NCBI RefSeq assembly: GCF_000956405.1
Contig: NZ_JYIV01000014.1
Location: 21,659 to 85,658 of the forward strand
Reading direction: 5' to 3'
DNA from: Microbacterium oxydans
GTDB lineage: Bacteria > Actinomycetota > Actinomycetes > Actinomycetales > Microbacteriaceae
DNA: 64,000 nt
Both the position numbers and the translations under genes were made by a program. Below, piece after piece: positions 41,247-47,968 of this stretch; within the stretch, counting starts at the first letter, position 1, and every line of letters begins with the position of its first letter. Under the pieces are notes generated by a model. That model was not told the DNA's origin, did not search any database, and saw nothing but the letters and a program-made list of their open reading frames with translations.

Positions 41247-41332
41247 CATGACGTCATGAAGCCGCCGCCTCTATCGACCGGACACGCCGCATTCCCGATA
41301 CATGTTGACGAAGCGGGGATGCGTGTTAATCT
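41247..41332 (+). promoter_or_regulatory. Palindrome and promoter of the element's main operon
   Basis: The perfect 12-nt palindrome CATGACGTCATG (41247-41258) precedes a good promoter: TTGACG (41305-41310), a 16-nt spacer and TAATCT (41327-41332). Transcription would start near 41339 and read through the small genes up to 45643. The palindrome lies 46 bp before the -35 box, a plausible regulator site. Confidence 0.65.
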
Positions 41333-41402
41333 GATCGCAGCGGGAAGCCCTCGGGCATCTCGTGGGAGACAGAAGGGCAATCCCGCCCCGGTCACAGCCG
41401 AG

Positions 41403-41435
41403 ATGGCAATCAACCTCAATCTGAGGGATTGCCAT
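41403..41435 (+). promoter_or_regulatory. Leader hairpin that traps a ribosome binding site
   Basis: ATGGCAATC (41403-41411) pairs with GATTGCCAT (41427-41435), and inside it CCTCA pairs with TGAGG around a 3-nt loop, with a 2-nt bulge. The 14-bp structure buries the GAGGG ribosome site for the GTG at 41437. It looks like a translational switch for the first gene of the coupled operon. Confidence 0.65.
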
Positions 41436-41436
41436 C

Positions 41437-41580
41437 GTGTCTTCCACTACCGAGCACAACCCGCTCGACGTCCTCTTCCCCGACCCTGACGGCGTCATCG
41501 CCGCTCTCGTCGCCGATCTCCCCGCGCCCGCTCCCGACAGCGCGGCCCGCGTCTCGGCGCTTCTCATGGTGGCGCGCTGA
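41437..41580 (+). CDS. Small element protein of 47 residues
   Basis: An open frame of 47 codons from a GTG start with GAGGG eight bases upstream. The product is acidic and Pro/Ala-rich (NPLDVLFPDPDGVIAALVAD) with no recognised domain. Its TGA shares one base with the ATG of the next gene, which supports it being real and first in the operon. I do not recognise a function; a leader or early regulatory role is only a guess. Confidence 0.55.
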   Translation: MSSTTEHNPLDVLFPDPDGVIAALVADLPAPAPDSAARVSALLMVAR

Positions 41581-42011
41581 TGCCTACCGTCCGCACGTCC
41601 GAAGAGGCGAAGGCGCTCGCTCGCCGCCGCTGGGACAAGCCCCGGCCCGCTCCCATCGACAAGCGCGTGCGCACGCTCCCGTCGGGATCGAAGCTCGAAG
41701 AGCGCTGGTTGGCAAAGGCCGTCGATCTCGGGCTCGTCTACGAAGGCATGACGCGCAACGCGCATCGTCGACTCGCGAAGCGTCTCGCCGACGACGACAC
41801 GGCTCGCAAGATCAAGCGCGTGCATGATGCGCGGCCGGCCGGCATTGCCGACGATGACGATCTCTTGCTCGCCCATCTCGAGGCCGAGGCGGCTCGGTGG
41901 CGCGCTCGCGTGAAGCGCGACCGTCAGATCGCCCTTGCGCACGAGCTGCTCGCAGAGAAGGCCGAGCAAGAGCTTGCCGATCTCATGTGGAAGCTCGGGC
42001 TGATCTCATGA
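41580..42011 (+). CDS. Element hypothetical protein (143 residues)
   Basis: A basic, helical protein of 143 residues. It starts with a short Arg/Lys-rich region (EEAKALARRRWDKPRP), and the C-terminal half is predicted coiled coil (LEAEAARWRARVKRDRQIAL and on). No family is recognised. It is coupled at both ends: one base shared with the upstream stop and ATGA with the ATPase gene. Its position before a RepA-like ATPase would fit a DNA-binding or replication accessory protein, which is inference. Confidence 0.7.
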   Translation: MPTVRTSEEAKALARRRWDKPRPAPIDKRVRTLPSGSKLEERWLAKAVDLGLVYEGMTRNAHRRLAKRLADDDTARKIKRVHDARPAGIADDDDLLLAHLEAEAARWRARVKRDRQIALAHELLAEKAEQELADLMWKLGLIS

Positions 42012-43393
42012 AGATCAACGACGCCGAAGTCATCCGCGTCAGCGCGTCGACCCGCGACGACGTCTTCGCGGATGCCGCCGAGATGGTTCGCCGCGATGCA
42101 GACAACGTCCCGGCCGCGGCGCTCGCGATCGTCGAGTCGACGGGCACGCCCCGCCGCGACGCGATCGACTACGTCATCGAGCACGCACCCGTCATGGAAG
42201 CCGACGAAGAGCGCAAGATCCGCCGGCGCGCGAAGAAGCTCATCGAGAAGAAGCACGATCCGCGCGTCGTCGCCTACGTCGGTCGCACACCGGATGAGCT
42301 TTCCCGGCTCGCTGAGTTCGACGAGGACATGGAAAAGGAACGCCGGCGCCGCGCCGTGCGTCGCGCGCTCGACGCCGAGGAAGCCGCGACAGGCGACGAA
42401 CCGGCCGACGACTACGCCGACGTCGCCGCGCTCATCGAAGCGGGCGTCACGCGCCGTACGCCGGATGCTGGCGCGCTCCGCAACGACGGTGTGCGGCTCG
42501 CGTACAGCGGCGCCGTGAACGGCCTTGTCGGCCCGCCTGAGAGCGGGAAGACGCTCGTCGCCATCGCGAGCGCGTGCGACACGCTCAAGGCCGGCGGGAG
42601 CGTCCTTCACATCGACAGCGACCACAACGGCGCCGAGGCAACGATCTCGCACTACATCGCCGCTGACGGCGTCGAGCGCGACGTGCTCGCCGACCGCGCC
42701 CGCTTCCGCTACGTCGACGTGCGCTCGGCCGATCACCTTCGCCGCGTCGTCGCCGAAGCGGCCGAGTGGCGCCCCGACTTCGTAGTCGTCGACTCGGTCG
42801 GCGAGATCGTGCCGCTCATGGGCGGCGAATCGAACTCCAACGATGACTATCGCCGCATCCATCGCGAAGTGCTCTCGCCCCTCGCCGATCTCGGCGCGGC
42901 CGTGCTCGTGCTCGATCACGTCACGAAGGAAGAGGGGCGCGGCGGGTACGCGATCGGCGCCGGCGCGAAGAAGGCCGCGATCGACGGCTCGTATCTCGCC
43001 GTCGCCACGGTCGAGCCCTTCGTGCCCGGCGTCGGCGGCGCGGCGTCGCTCTCGATCCTCAAAGATCGCCACGGCGGCTTGCGGGCCGAGTCGCCAGCCG
43101 GCAAGAGCCCGACCGCCGCTGTCTTCCGTCTCGACTCTCGCGACGGCGCGTCGACGTGGGAGTTCTGGCGCGGTCGCTCGTCCGAAGAGCGCGACGACGA
43201 ACAGGCCGAGGCCGACGTCGCCTTCGTGCTCGCGCTCGATCCGTTCCCGACTAGCCGCACGAAGCTACAGGCCGCGCTCAAAGCCTCTCAGGGCAAGGGC
43301 TGGCGCGACGAGCGCGCGAATGCGGCCCTCACTGAAGCCCGACGTCGTCGCGAGTCCGCGGCGACGACCTTCCCCATCGAAAGCAAGGAATAG
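42008..43393 (+). CDS. RepA-like AAA ATPase
   Basis: A 461-residue protein. The N-terminal 150 residues are charged and helical. A RecA-fold ATPase follows, with Walker A VGPPESGKTLVAIA, an Asp/His segment VLHIDSDHNG, Walker B PDFVVVDSVGEIVPLMGG, and LDHVTKEEGRGGYAIGAGAKK resembling AAA_25/RepA hexameric helicases. A C-terminal region may be a winged helix. Such ATPases drive replication of plasmids, satellites and integrative elements. The nearby iteron-like cluster could be its loading site. Confidence 0.8.
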   Translation: MKINDAEVIRVSASTRDDVFADAAEMVRRDADNVPAAALAIVESTGTPRRDAIDYVIEHAPVMEADEERKIRRRAKKLIEKKHDPRVVAYVGRTPDELSRLAEFDEDMEKERRRRAVRRALDAEEAATGDEPADDYADVAALIEAGVTRRTPDAGALRNDGVRLAYSGAVNGLVGPPESGKTLVAIASACDTLKAGGSVLHIDSDHNGAEATISHYIAADGVERDVLADRARFRYVDVRSADHLRRVVAEAAEWRPDFVVVDSVGEIVPLMGGESNSNDDYRRIHREVLSPLADLGAAVLVLDHVTKEEGRGGYAIGAGAKKAAIDGSYLAVATVEPFVPGVGGAASLSILKDRHGGLRAESPAGKSPTAAVFRLDSRDGASTWEFWRGRSSEERDDEQAEADVAFVLALDPFPTSRTKLQAALKASQGKGWRDERANAALTEARRRRESAATTFPIESKE

Positions 43394-43398
43394 CGAAC

Positions 43399-44157
43399 AT
43401 GGCCATCATCAGCGAAACTATCTCGGGCGTTCTGATCCAGATCCCCGACGACCTCGCCGCACCGAAGACCCGCGCCGCCGTCGAGCACGCCCGCAAGGCG
43501 AAGAAGGCGCGTGAGCGGGCGTTCGCCGAGCGCGACCGCGCGGCGGATCTTCGTTGGAAGGTCGATCAGCAGATTGCGATCGAGCACGGCGCGCTGCTCG
43601 ACGAAGACCCCGACGCCGAGCTTCCCGACGGTGGCGCCATCGTCGCCGACGCACAGGCTCTTCTCGAAGCCCGCCAGCGCGAGCTTGACGCCCGCCTCGA
43701 GGCCGAGCGCCGCGCCGCGGTCAAGATCCGCGAGGCGGTCGCCGACGAGCTTCCGACGCTCGCGCGGACGTCACTCGCCGAGGGCGACACGGCGCTCGCC
43801 ATGCTCTCAGCCGTGATCGAAGACGCGGGCGCCGCGCGGGATGCCTTGTGGTCATCGATCGGTGTCGGTCGCATGTGCGCCCGTCTCGACGACGACCCTG
43901 GCGCCCCGATCGCGATCCAGCACAAGGCGTACGGCTACACGTTCGATCTTGAGGCCGCGATCGAAGGGCTCAACGAAGCACTCACGAAGGCCGGCGCCGA
44001 ACTCGCCGAGCTACGCGGCGACGTCAAGGCCGAGACGGGCAAGAAGACCCGGAAGCCGCGCAAGACCGCGAGCGGGGCGCAGAACGCCGCGCAGACGGCA
44101 CCCGCGGGTGTTTCCGCCGCCCTCGGCGACCTGACGATCGGCGAAGACGATGACTGA
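43399..44157 (+). CDS. Element coiled-coil protein (252 residues)
   Basis: A 252-residue protein with long charged helices (about 25-115, many Ala, Glu and Arg), a short central segment, and a Lys/Ala-rich tail ending in acidic residues. An AAGGAA site precedes ATG 43399. No family is recognised; the shape recalls small phage proteins that bind single-strand DNA or recombinases, but there is no motif to support this. Its end overlaps the next gene by 8 bp. Confidence 0.7.
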   Translation: MAIISETISGVLIQIPDDLAAPKTRAAVEHARKAKKARERAFAERDRAADLRWKVDQQIAIEHGALLDEDPDAELPDGGAIVADAQALLEARQRELDARLEAERRAAVKIREAVADELPTLARTSLAEGDTALAMLSAVIEDAGAARDALWSSIGVGRMCARLDDDPGAPIAIQHKAYGYTFDLEAAIEGLNEALTKAGAELAELRGDVKAETGKKTRKPRKTASGAQNAAQTAPAGVSAALGDLTIGEDDD

Positions 44158-44350
44158 CACGCGCGACCCCGAAGAGATCGACCGCGACTTCTTCGCCGTC
44201 GACGCCGACCGCGTCGTCTACCCGCCGGGATTCAACCCGTACCGGGAGACGCTTCGGATCATCGACCGGATGCTCGACCTTCTCGACCGCGTCGTCGCAG
44301 AGAACGGCGTCGGGGAGATCCCTACCGCAACAGGAACGCGAGCGAAGTGA
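44150..44350 (+). CDS. Element hypothetical protein (66 residues)
   Basis: A 66-residue acidic protein (DPEEIDRDFFAVDADRVVYP) with an amphipathic helix (IIDRMLDLLDRVVAEN). No homology is recognised. It overlaps the genes on both sides (8 bp upstream, 1 bp downstream), and its good frame and coupling support it as real. Confidence 0.6.
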   Translation: MTDTRDPEEIDRDFFAVDADRVVYPPGFNPYRETLRIIDRMLDLLDRVVAENGVGEIPTATGTRAK

Positions 44351-44655
44351 TGGCGATCAAGCGACCGAAGCGGCACCACTACGAGAGCGAGCCCGACTTC
44401 CTACTCGCATGTCTTCGCTATCTCGACGCGAAGTACCCCGGCCGAGAAGGGCAACGGAAGCGGCTCGCGGCGTGGGAGCGATGGGAGCGAGAGCGCGACC
44501 CGGATGCGCTCCGCGACCGCATCCGGGAGCTCGTCGAACTCGACGAGTGGACGGACAACGAAGCGGCCGAGTTCGACCGTCTCGCCGCCGCCTGGCGCAA
44601 CCGAGCACGAAGCATACGACCTACCCCCGACACAACCGAAAGGCAAGAATCGTGA
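44350..44655 (+). CDS. Element small protein with RDL-EF motif (101 residues)
   Basis: A 101-residue basic protein. The segment RDRIRELVELDEWTDNEAAE followed by FDRLAAAW is repeated in diverged form in the next gene (RLRDLIEKDDLTDDESAEFS), so the two probably share a small helical domain. ATG 44350 shares one base with the previous stop; GTG 44347 is an alternative. No function is known. Confidence 0.6.
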   Translation: MAIKRPKRHHYESEPDFLLACLRYLDAKYPGREGQRKRLAAWERWERERDPDALRDRIRELVELDEWTDNEAAEFDRLAAAWRNRARSIRPTPDTTERQES

Positions 44656-44975
44656 GCACAGCATCTGAACAGGCCGCGGCCTTCCTCGCAGCCAAGACCG
44701 CCGATGGCGAGCGCGAGGGGGAGCGGCAGGGCGCGACAGGCGAGTACGCGCGTCTTCGCGATCTCATCGAGAAGGACGACCTCACCGACGACGAGAGCGC
44801 CGAGTTCTCGTCGCTCGCCGAGAAGCGTCGCGCCGGCACGCTCGAAGGGCGACCGCGCCGCACGGTGTACAAGCGGCAGAGCGTCGCCGGCGAGCGCAGC
44901 GAGGACGGGCGCCCGACGACGGCGCCGACGGCATCCGATCAGGCCGCGCGGTTCCTTCAAGGGCACAACTCATGA
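44652..44975 (+). CDS. Element small protein with RDL-EF motif and end repeats (107 residues)
   Basis: A 107-residue protein from a GTG start that overlaps the previous stop. It contains the same motif as its upstream neighbour (RLRDLIEKDDLTDDESAEFS). It also starts and ends with similar segments, SEQAAAFLAAK near the N-terminus and SDQAARFLQGH near the C-terminus. No family is recognised; the duplicated ends suggest a short protein-interaction helix. Confidence 0.6.
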   Translation: MSTASEQAAAFLAAKTADGEREGERQGATGEYARLRDLIEKDDLTDDESAEFSSLAEKRRAGTLEGRPRRTVYKRQSVAGERSEDGRPTTAPTASDQAARFLQGHNS

Positions 44976-45091
44976 GCATCGCGACGGCGAGCGTCGCCGA
45001 AGCGCTCGACGAACTCGAAGCGACGCTCGCTCATCTACTCGCGACCCTCGAGAGAGCCAACGCCGACGAGAAGGGATCCGGCGATGCGTAG
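44972..45091 (+). CDS. Element micro-protein (39 residues)
   Basis: A 39-codon frame starting ATG with ATGA overlap to the gene before and an 8-bp overlap with the gene after. The product is a single acidic helix (SVAEALDELEATLAHLLATL). It could be a coiled-coil adaptor. Support is only from tight coupling and codon pattern. Confidence 0.45.
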   Translation: MSIATASVAEALDELEATLAHLLATLERANADEKGSGDA

Positions 45092-45485
45092 CTCGCGGCA
45101 AGGGGCGATTCCGTCGGATCTCGGGTGGCTGATCGACGAACTCGATTCGTTCTCTGACCGGCTTCGCACCCTCGAGGCGCCGTCGGGTGAGTCGCTAGGG
45201 AACACTGTCGCGAAGCTGCAAACGCTGGTGAGCGACATTCAATCGCAACTCGACGCGTGGGCGGCGGGACGGCGTACGGACGCGCAAACGGATGTGGTGA
45301 TCGATCAGAAGATCGCCGCGTACGTCGCGGCGGTGCTTGCCGGAAACGTGGCGATCGGCGGGGCGCTGACGGTGCAGGGGGCCGTGCGGATGCCGACCGT
45401 CCGGGCGACCGATCTCTCGTCCGCCTCGAGTCGTGTCACGATGTGGCAGGCCGGCCCCGGCGACGACAGACTCGGCCACACATGA
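45084..45485 (+). CDS. Tail-fibre-like C-terminal fragment
   Basis: A 133-residue protein. A helical N-terminal half (GWLIDELDSFSDRLRTLEAP) leads into LAGNVAIGGALTVQGAVRMP and TDLSSASSRVTMWQ, which resembles the end of minor tail or fibre proteins of Microbacterium phages (pattern recalled, not searched). On a satellite this might be a decoy or tail modifier. The gene is coupled to its neighbours on both sides. Confidence 0.5.
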   Translation: MRSSRQGAIPSDLGWLIDELDSFSDRLRTLEAPSGESLGNTVAKLQTLVSDIQSQLDAWAAGRRTDAQTDVVIDQKIAAYVAAVLAGNVAIGGALTVQGAVRMPTVRATDLSSASSRVTMWQAGPGDDRLGHT

Positions 45486-45643
45486 GCATCGCGATCTGTC
45501 GGGTTGACCGCTCACGGGAGACGGGAACCCTCGTAGTCTGCACGTGCGGCTTCGCACTCGGCCCGTTCCAGAATCACGAGATGGCTCTCGACGAAGCCGC
45601 GAAGCATCGGCGCAACCACGACATTTCGCACCGAGCGAGCTAG
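45482..45643 (+). CDS. Small zinc-finger-like element protein (53 residues)
   Basis: A 53-residue peptide with Cys-X-Cys (VCTCGFALGPF) followed by spaced histidines (NHEMALDEAAKHRRNHD), a plausible Cys2His2-like metal site. It starts ATGAGCATCGCGA like the 44972 gene, and overlaps the fibre-like gene by 4 bp. It ends the operon just before a terminator. DNA or protein binding is inferred. Confidence 0.5.
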   Translation: MSIAICRVDRSRETGTLVVCTCGFALGPFQNHEMALDEAAKHRRNHDISHRAS

Positions 45644-45660
45644 AGCTTCACCCTAAGATA

Positions 45661-45689
45661 AACGCCCCGGTGGCACACGCCGGGGCGTT
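45661..45689 (+). terminator. Terminator of the element's main operon
   Basis: AACGCCCCGG (45661-45670) pairs with CCGGGGCGTT (45680-45689) around a 9-nt loop and runs into TTT. It ends the small-gene operon and isolates the DUF6602-type gene that starts 17 bp later. Confidence 0.85.
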
Positions 45690-45705
45690 TCGCCATGATG
45701 GGCCC

Positions 45706-46545
45706 ATGCCAGAAACGCATCCCGACCCCGAGGTCGCCGCCCGCCTATCGGCAGCATTCGCCGCCGAGGAAACCACTCTGCGCGCGGCGCTCGATCGCGC
45801 ACGAGCCGATTTCGAACACCGCGGCGTGCGTGGTGACGCCGTCGAGCGAGCCGTGCGCCACTTCCTATCGCGGCACCTGCCACGGAAGTACACGGTCGGC
45901 ACCGGAGAGACGATCGACAGGCTCGGGCATCGAAGCAATCAGCTTGACGTGCTCGTTCTCAACGACGAGCAACCGTTCGTGCAGGAACCCGACACGAGTG
46001 GCCTCTACCTGATCGAAGGTGTTGCCGCGGTGGGCGAGATCAAGACCTCTCTCGGTAGTTCCGAGCTTGACGACATCCTCTCGAAGGGGCAGCGCCTTCG
46101 TCAGATCCAGCCCACTATCCCGGCAGGGTCGGAGGTTCGCGGTTTGATCAGCGACATTCACCGCTTTGTCGACTCCGTCCCGTACTTCGCGCTAGCGCTG
46201 GGGTCTAGCCTCGCCTCGGAAACCATCCTCCAGAAGCTCATGGACGCCCCGGATATCACCTCTTGGAACGGCACAACGGTGCCGGCGCTCGACGCGCTCT
46301 TCGTGCTCGACCGCGGAGCTTATCTGAACTTCGGTGATGGCGAAGGCGCGCTGCAATTTCGGCTTCCTGACGGCAGCGCCGGTACGGGATGGTTCGGCCC
46401 GTTTCCGGACGGCGCGCTCGTCGCGCTATTCAACTGGCTCAACGGTTCTATCTCCCGCGTGCGCTACGGATCCTCGATCGCGTCGCCCTATCTCATGGCG
46501 ACGAACGTGCCGCCCGACAACGAAGATCCGCCGGCCGCGCTCTGA
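45706..46545 (+). CDS. DUF6602 protein with PD-(D/E)XK nuclease-like core
   Basis: A 279-residue protein. After a helical start it has NQLDVLVLNDEQPF and, about 30 residues on, EGVAAVGEIKTSL. The Asp and the Glu-X-Lys at this spacing match a PD-(D/E)XK endonuclease core as in DUF6602 proteins. It sits alone behind a terminator in the cargo position near attR, so a defence or exclusion role is reasonable but unproved. No partner methylase or toxin gene is seen. No ribosome site stands out before ATG 45706. Confidence 0.65.
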   Translation: MPETHPDPEVAARLSAAFAAEETTLRAALDRARADFEHRGVRGDAVERAVRHFLSRHLPRKYTVGTGETIDRLGHRSNQLDVLVLNDEQPFVQEPDTSGLYLIEGVAAVGEIKTSLGSSELDDILSKGQRLRQIQPTIPAGSEVRGLISDIHRFVDSVPYFALALGSSLASETILQKLMDAPDITSWNGTTVPALDALFVLDRGAYLNFGDGEGALQFRLPDGSAGTGWFGPFPDGALVALFNWLNGSISRVRYGSSIASPYLMATNVPPDNEDPPAAL

Positions 46546-47013
46546 CTACTCAGCGTCAAGTCGGGCGAGCAGGGCTTCGACTTCGGAATCGAGCTTGTCG
46601 CGGCTGACGATCTCAGCGACGACGGTCGTCGGGAAGTCGAGCCCGAGAAGCTTCGCCTCGCGCGTGTGGATATCGAGCAAAAGCCGCGCCGCATCCTTGT
46701 CGATCTGCCCGCCGGCCGCGGCCTTCGCGAGCGCAGCTTGAGCGAGCCGGGACAGCTCGTCGAGTTCGGCGATCTGTCGCTCGCGAGCCGTGACGGCATT
46801 CGCCTCGAGAAGCGGCCGCATGCGCTCGCGGTAGCCGTCGAGCCTTTGCTTCACCGTGTACTCGCTCAGCGCGTAGCCGAGTCCGCCTTCGCTCTCGGGG
46901 AGGGCAGACCGACGTGCGATAGCCACATAGCTAAGGCGCTGTCGCCAGGCGTCGTACGTCCATTCCTGCTCCCGCAGCACTCGCACGGCGATGAGTTCGC
47001 TCTGTCGGCTCAC
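46546..47013 (-). CDS. HTH protein, small-terminase-like
   Basis: A 155-residue protein on the minus strand from GTG 47013, with GGAGG six bases upstream. An N-terminal helical region with a likely helix-turn-helix (YVAIARRSALPESEG and YALSEYTVKQRLDGYRERM) is followed by DKDAARLLLDIHTREAKLLG, which resembles the C-terminal oligomerisation helices of some phage small terminase subunits. In satellites such a protein can redirect packaging. It could instead be an ordinary regulator or excision factor. It reads inward from attR and abuts the DUF6602 gene end to end. Confidence 0.5.
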   Translation of the reverse strand: MSRQSELIAVRVLREQEWTYDAWRQRLSYVAIARRSALPESEGGLGYALSEYTVKQRLDGYRERMRPLLEANAVTARERQIAELDELSRLAQAALAKAAAGGQIDKDAARLLLDIHTREAKLLGLDFPTTVVAEIVSRDKLDSEVEALLARLDAE

Positions 47014-47027
47014 GGTCGACCTCCATA

Positions 47028-47059
47028 TCTGCTCTTTCTTGCCTACGGTGGCCGCCGTC
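47028..47059. repeat. attR
   Basis: TCTGCT (47028-47033), 16 nt and GGCC (47050-47053) from the element join host GCCGTC (47054-47059). It mirrors attL. It overlaps the region just upstream of the HTH gene. Confidence 0.85.
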
Positions 47060-47152
47060 GCCTTCGCCGGGCTGCTCGTCGTCATCATGCGCTCCGATGA
47101 GGTCCGCGGCATCCTCACGGATCTCGTGCGGCGGGCACTCACGGTGTCGTGA
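47054..47152 (+). pseudogene. 3' fragment of the Flp pilin gene
   Basis: It encodes the missing C-terminal 32 residues: the rest of the membrane helix (AVAFAGLLVVIM) and a short tail (RSDEVRGILTDLVRRALTVS). It fuses exactly in frame to codon 33 at 39131 when the element is removed. There is no start codon here. Its TGA shares one base with the TadE-like start, which would normally couple the two genes. Confidence 0.92.
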
Positions 47153-47562
47153 TGATCACCACGGGACGTGCGAGCCGCGGGCCCGGCGGTGATGGGCCCG
47201 GCGGTGATGGTGCGAGACGAGGGCCACGGCGCGGGGACGAGGGCGGATCCGTCGCGGCGGAGCTGGCACTCGCACTTCCCGCCGTCGTACTCGCGTTCCT
47301 GCTCGGCGCAGGGGTGCTGGGAGCGGCGTCCCGACAGGTGGCGTTGCAGGATGCGTCCGCTGACGCGGCCCGTCTTCTCGGTCGCGGTGAGGGCCACGGT
47401 GTGGCGGAGCGGGTGGTGCATGCCGCCGTGCCGGGGGCGGGGATGTCGTCCTCGCTCGCGGGCGACCTCGTGTGTGTCACCACCTCGCTCGATATCTCCG
47501 TCGGCGCGTTGATCCGCATGCCGCTTCGAGCGTCGAGCTGTGCACTCGAGGGAGGGCTCTGA
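47152..47562 (+). CDS. TadE-like pilus-assembly protein
   Basis: A 136-residue protein with a basic and Gly-rich N-terminus, the TadE signature GGSVAAELALALPAVVLAFL leading into one membrane helix, and a small extracytoplasmic domain. Two Cys near the end (LVCVTTSL and SSCAL) may bond. It is a pseudopilin or minor component of the Tad system, matching Rv3655c by position. The start shares a base with the pilin stop, so element insertion may also reduce its translation. Confidence 0.8.
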   Translation: MITTGRASRGPGGDGPGGDGARRGPRRGDEGGSVAAELALALPAVVLAFLLGAGVLGAASRQVALQDASADAARLLGRGEGHGVAERVVHAAVPGAGMSSSLAGDLVCVTTSLDISVGALIRMPLRASSCALEGGL

Positions 47563-47888
47563 TGGCCGGCTCGGCACTGGCGGCCGGCGTGCTCGCGGTG
47601 ACGGCTGCACTGTCTCTCGGGCTCGCCGCCGTCGGAGGCGCGGCCGTCACAGCGCAGCGGGCGGCGGGAGCTGCCGATGCTGCCGCGCTCGCCGCGGCCG
47701 ACGCCACGAGTGGTGCCGTGACCACGGCCGAGCAGCCCTGCGCACTCGCGGAGAGGGTCGCGCTGGCGGCTGGCGCGACCCTCACCGGCTGCGCCGTCGA
47801 GGGGCTCGTGGCGACCGTGGAGGTGCAGGCGGCGTACGCTGGACTGGCAGCCGTCTCCCGAGCCCGTGCCGGGCCGCCCGAGGGATAG
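47562..47888 (+). CDS. Rv3654c-like Tad-locus secreted protein
   Basis: A 108-residue Ala-rich protein with an N-terminal hydrophobic segment (AGVLAVTAALSLGLAAVGGA) and two Cys. It belongs to the helicase/secretion-neighbourhood TadE-like group (Rv3654c family), which is encoded last in actinobacterial tad loci. It shares one base with the preceding stop. The role in pili is inferred from position. Confidence 0.75.
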   Translation: MAGSALAAGVLAVTAALSLGLAAVGGAAVTAQRAAGAADAAALAAADATSGAVTTAEQPCALAERVALAAGATLTGCAVEGLVATVEVQAAYAGLAAVSRARAGPPEG

Positions 47889-47968
47889 CGACGGCTGCGC
47901 GACCTCGCTCACTGTGAACGACCCCACACAGTGGTGTGTATGGTGTGCTTCGAAGAAAGGACGCACCC

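Larger units (their letters stand above)
39128..47053. mobile_element. Integrated serine-integrase element of about 7.9 kb (phage-satellite-like)
   Basis: The element is bounded by a shared GGCC (39128-39131 and 47050-47053; wider match ACGRTGGCC) and sits inside codons 33-34 of the Flp pilin gene. Host flanks rejoin in frame, and element ends rejoin to a symmetric attP. It encodes a large serine integrase, a DUF1508-like protein, a leader with operator-like repeats, ten mostly overlapping small genes including a RepA-like ATPase, a DUF6602 nuclease-like gene and an HTH protein. No capsid, portal, large terminase or lysis gene is visible. Codon use shifts toward GAA and CTT relative to neighbours. 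Confidence 0.9.

Noticed and set aside
40853..41430. Small frames on both strands in the element control region, such as 41054-41419 minus and 41127-41489 plus
   Set aside because: They run through the repeats, palindrome and promoter, have poor codon patterns and lack ribosome sites.
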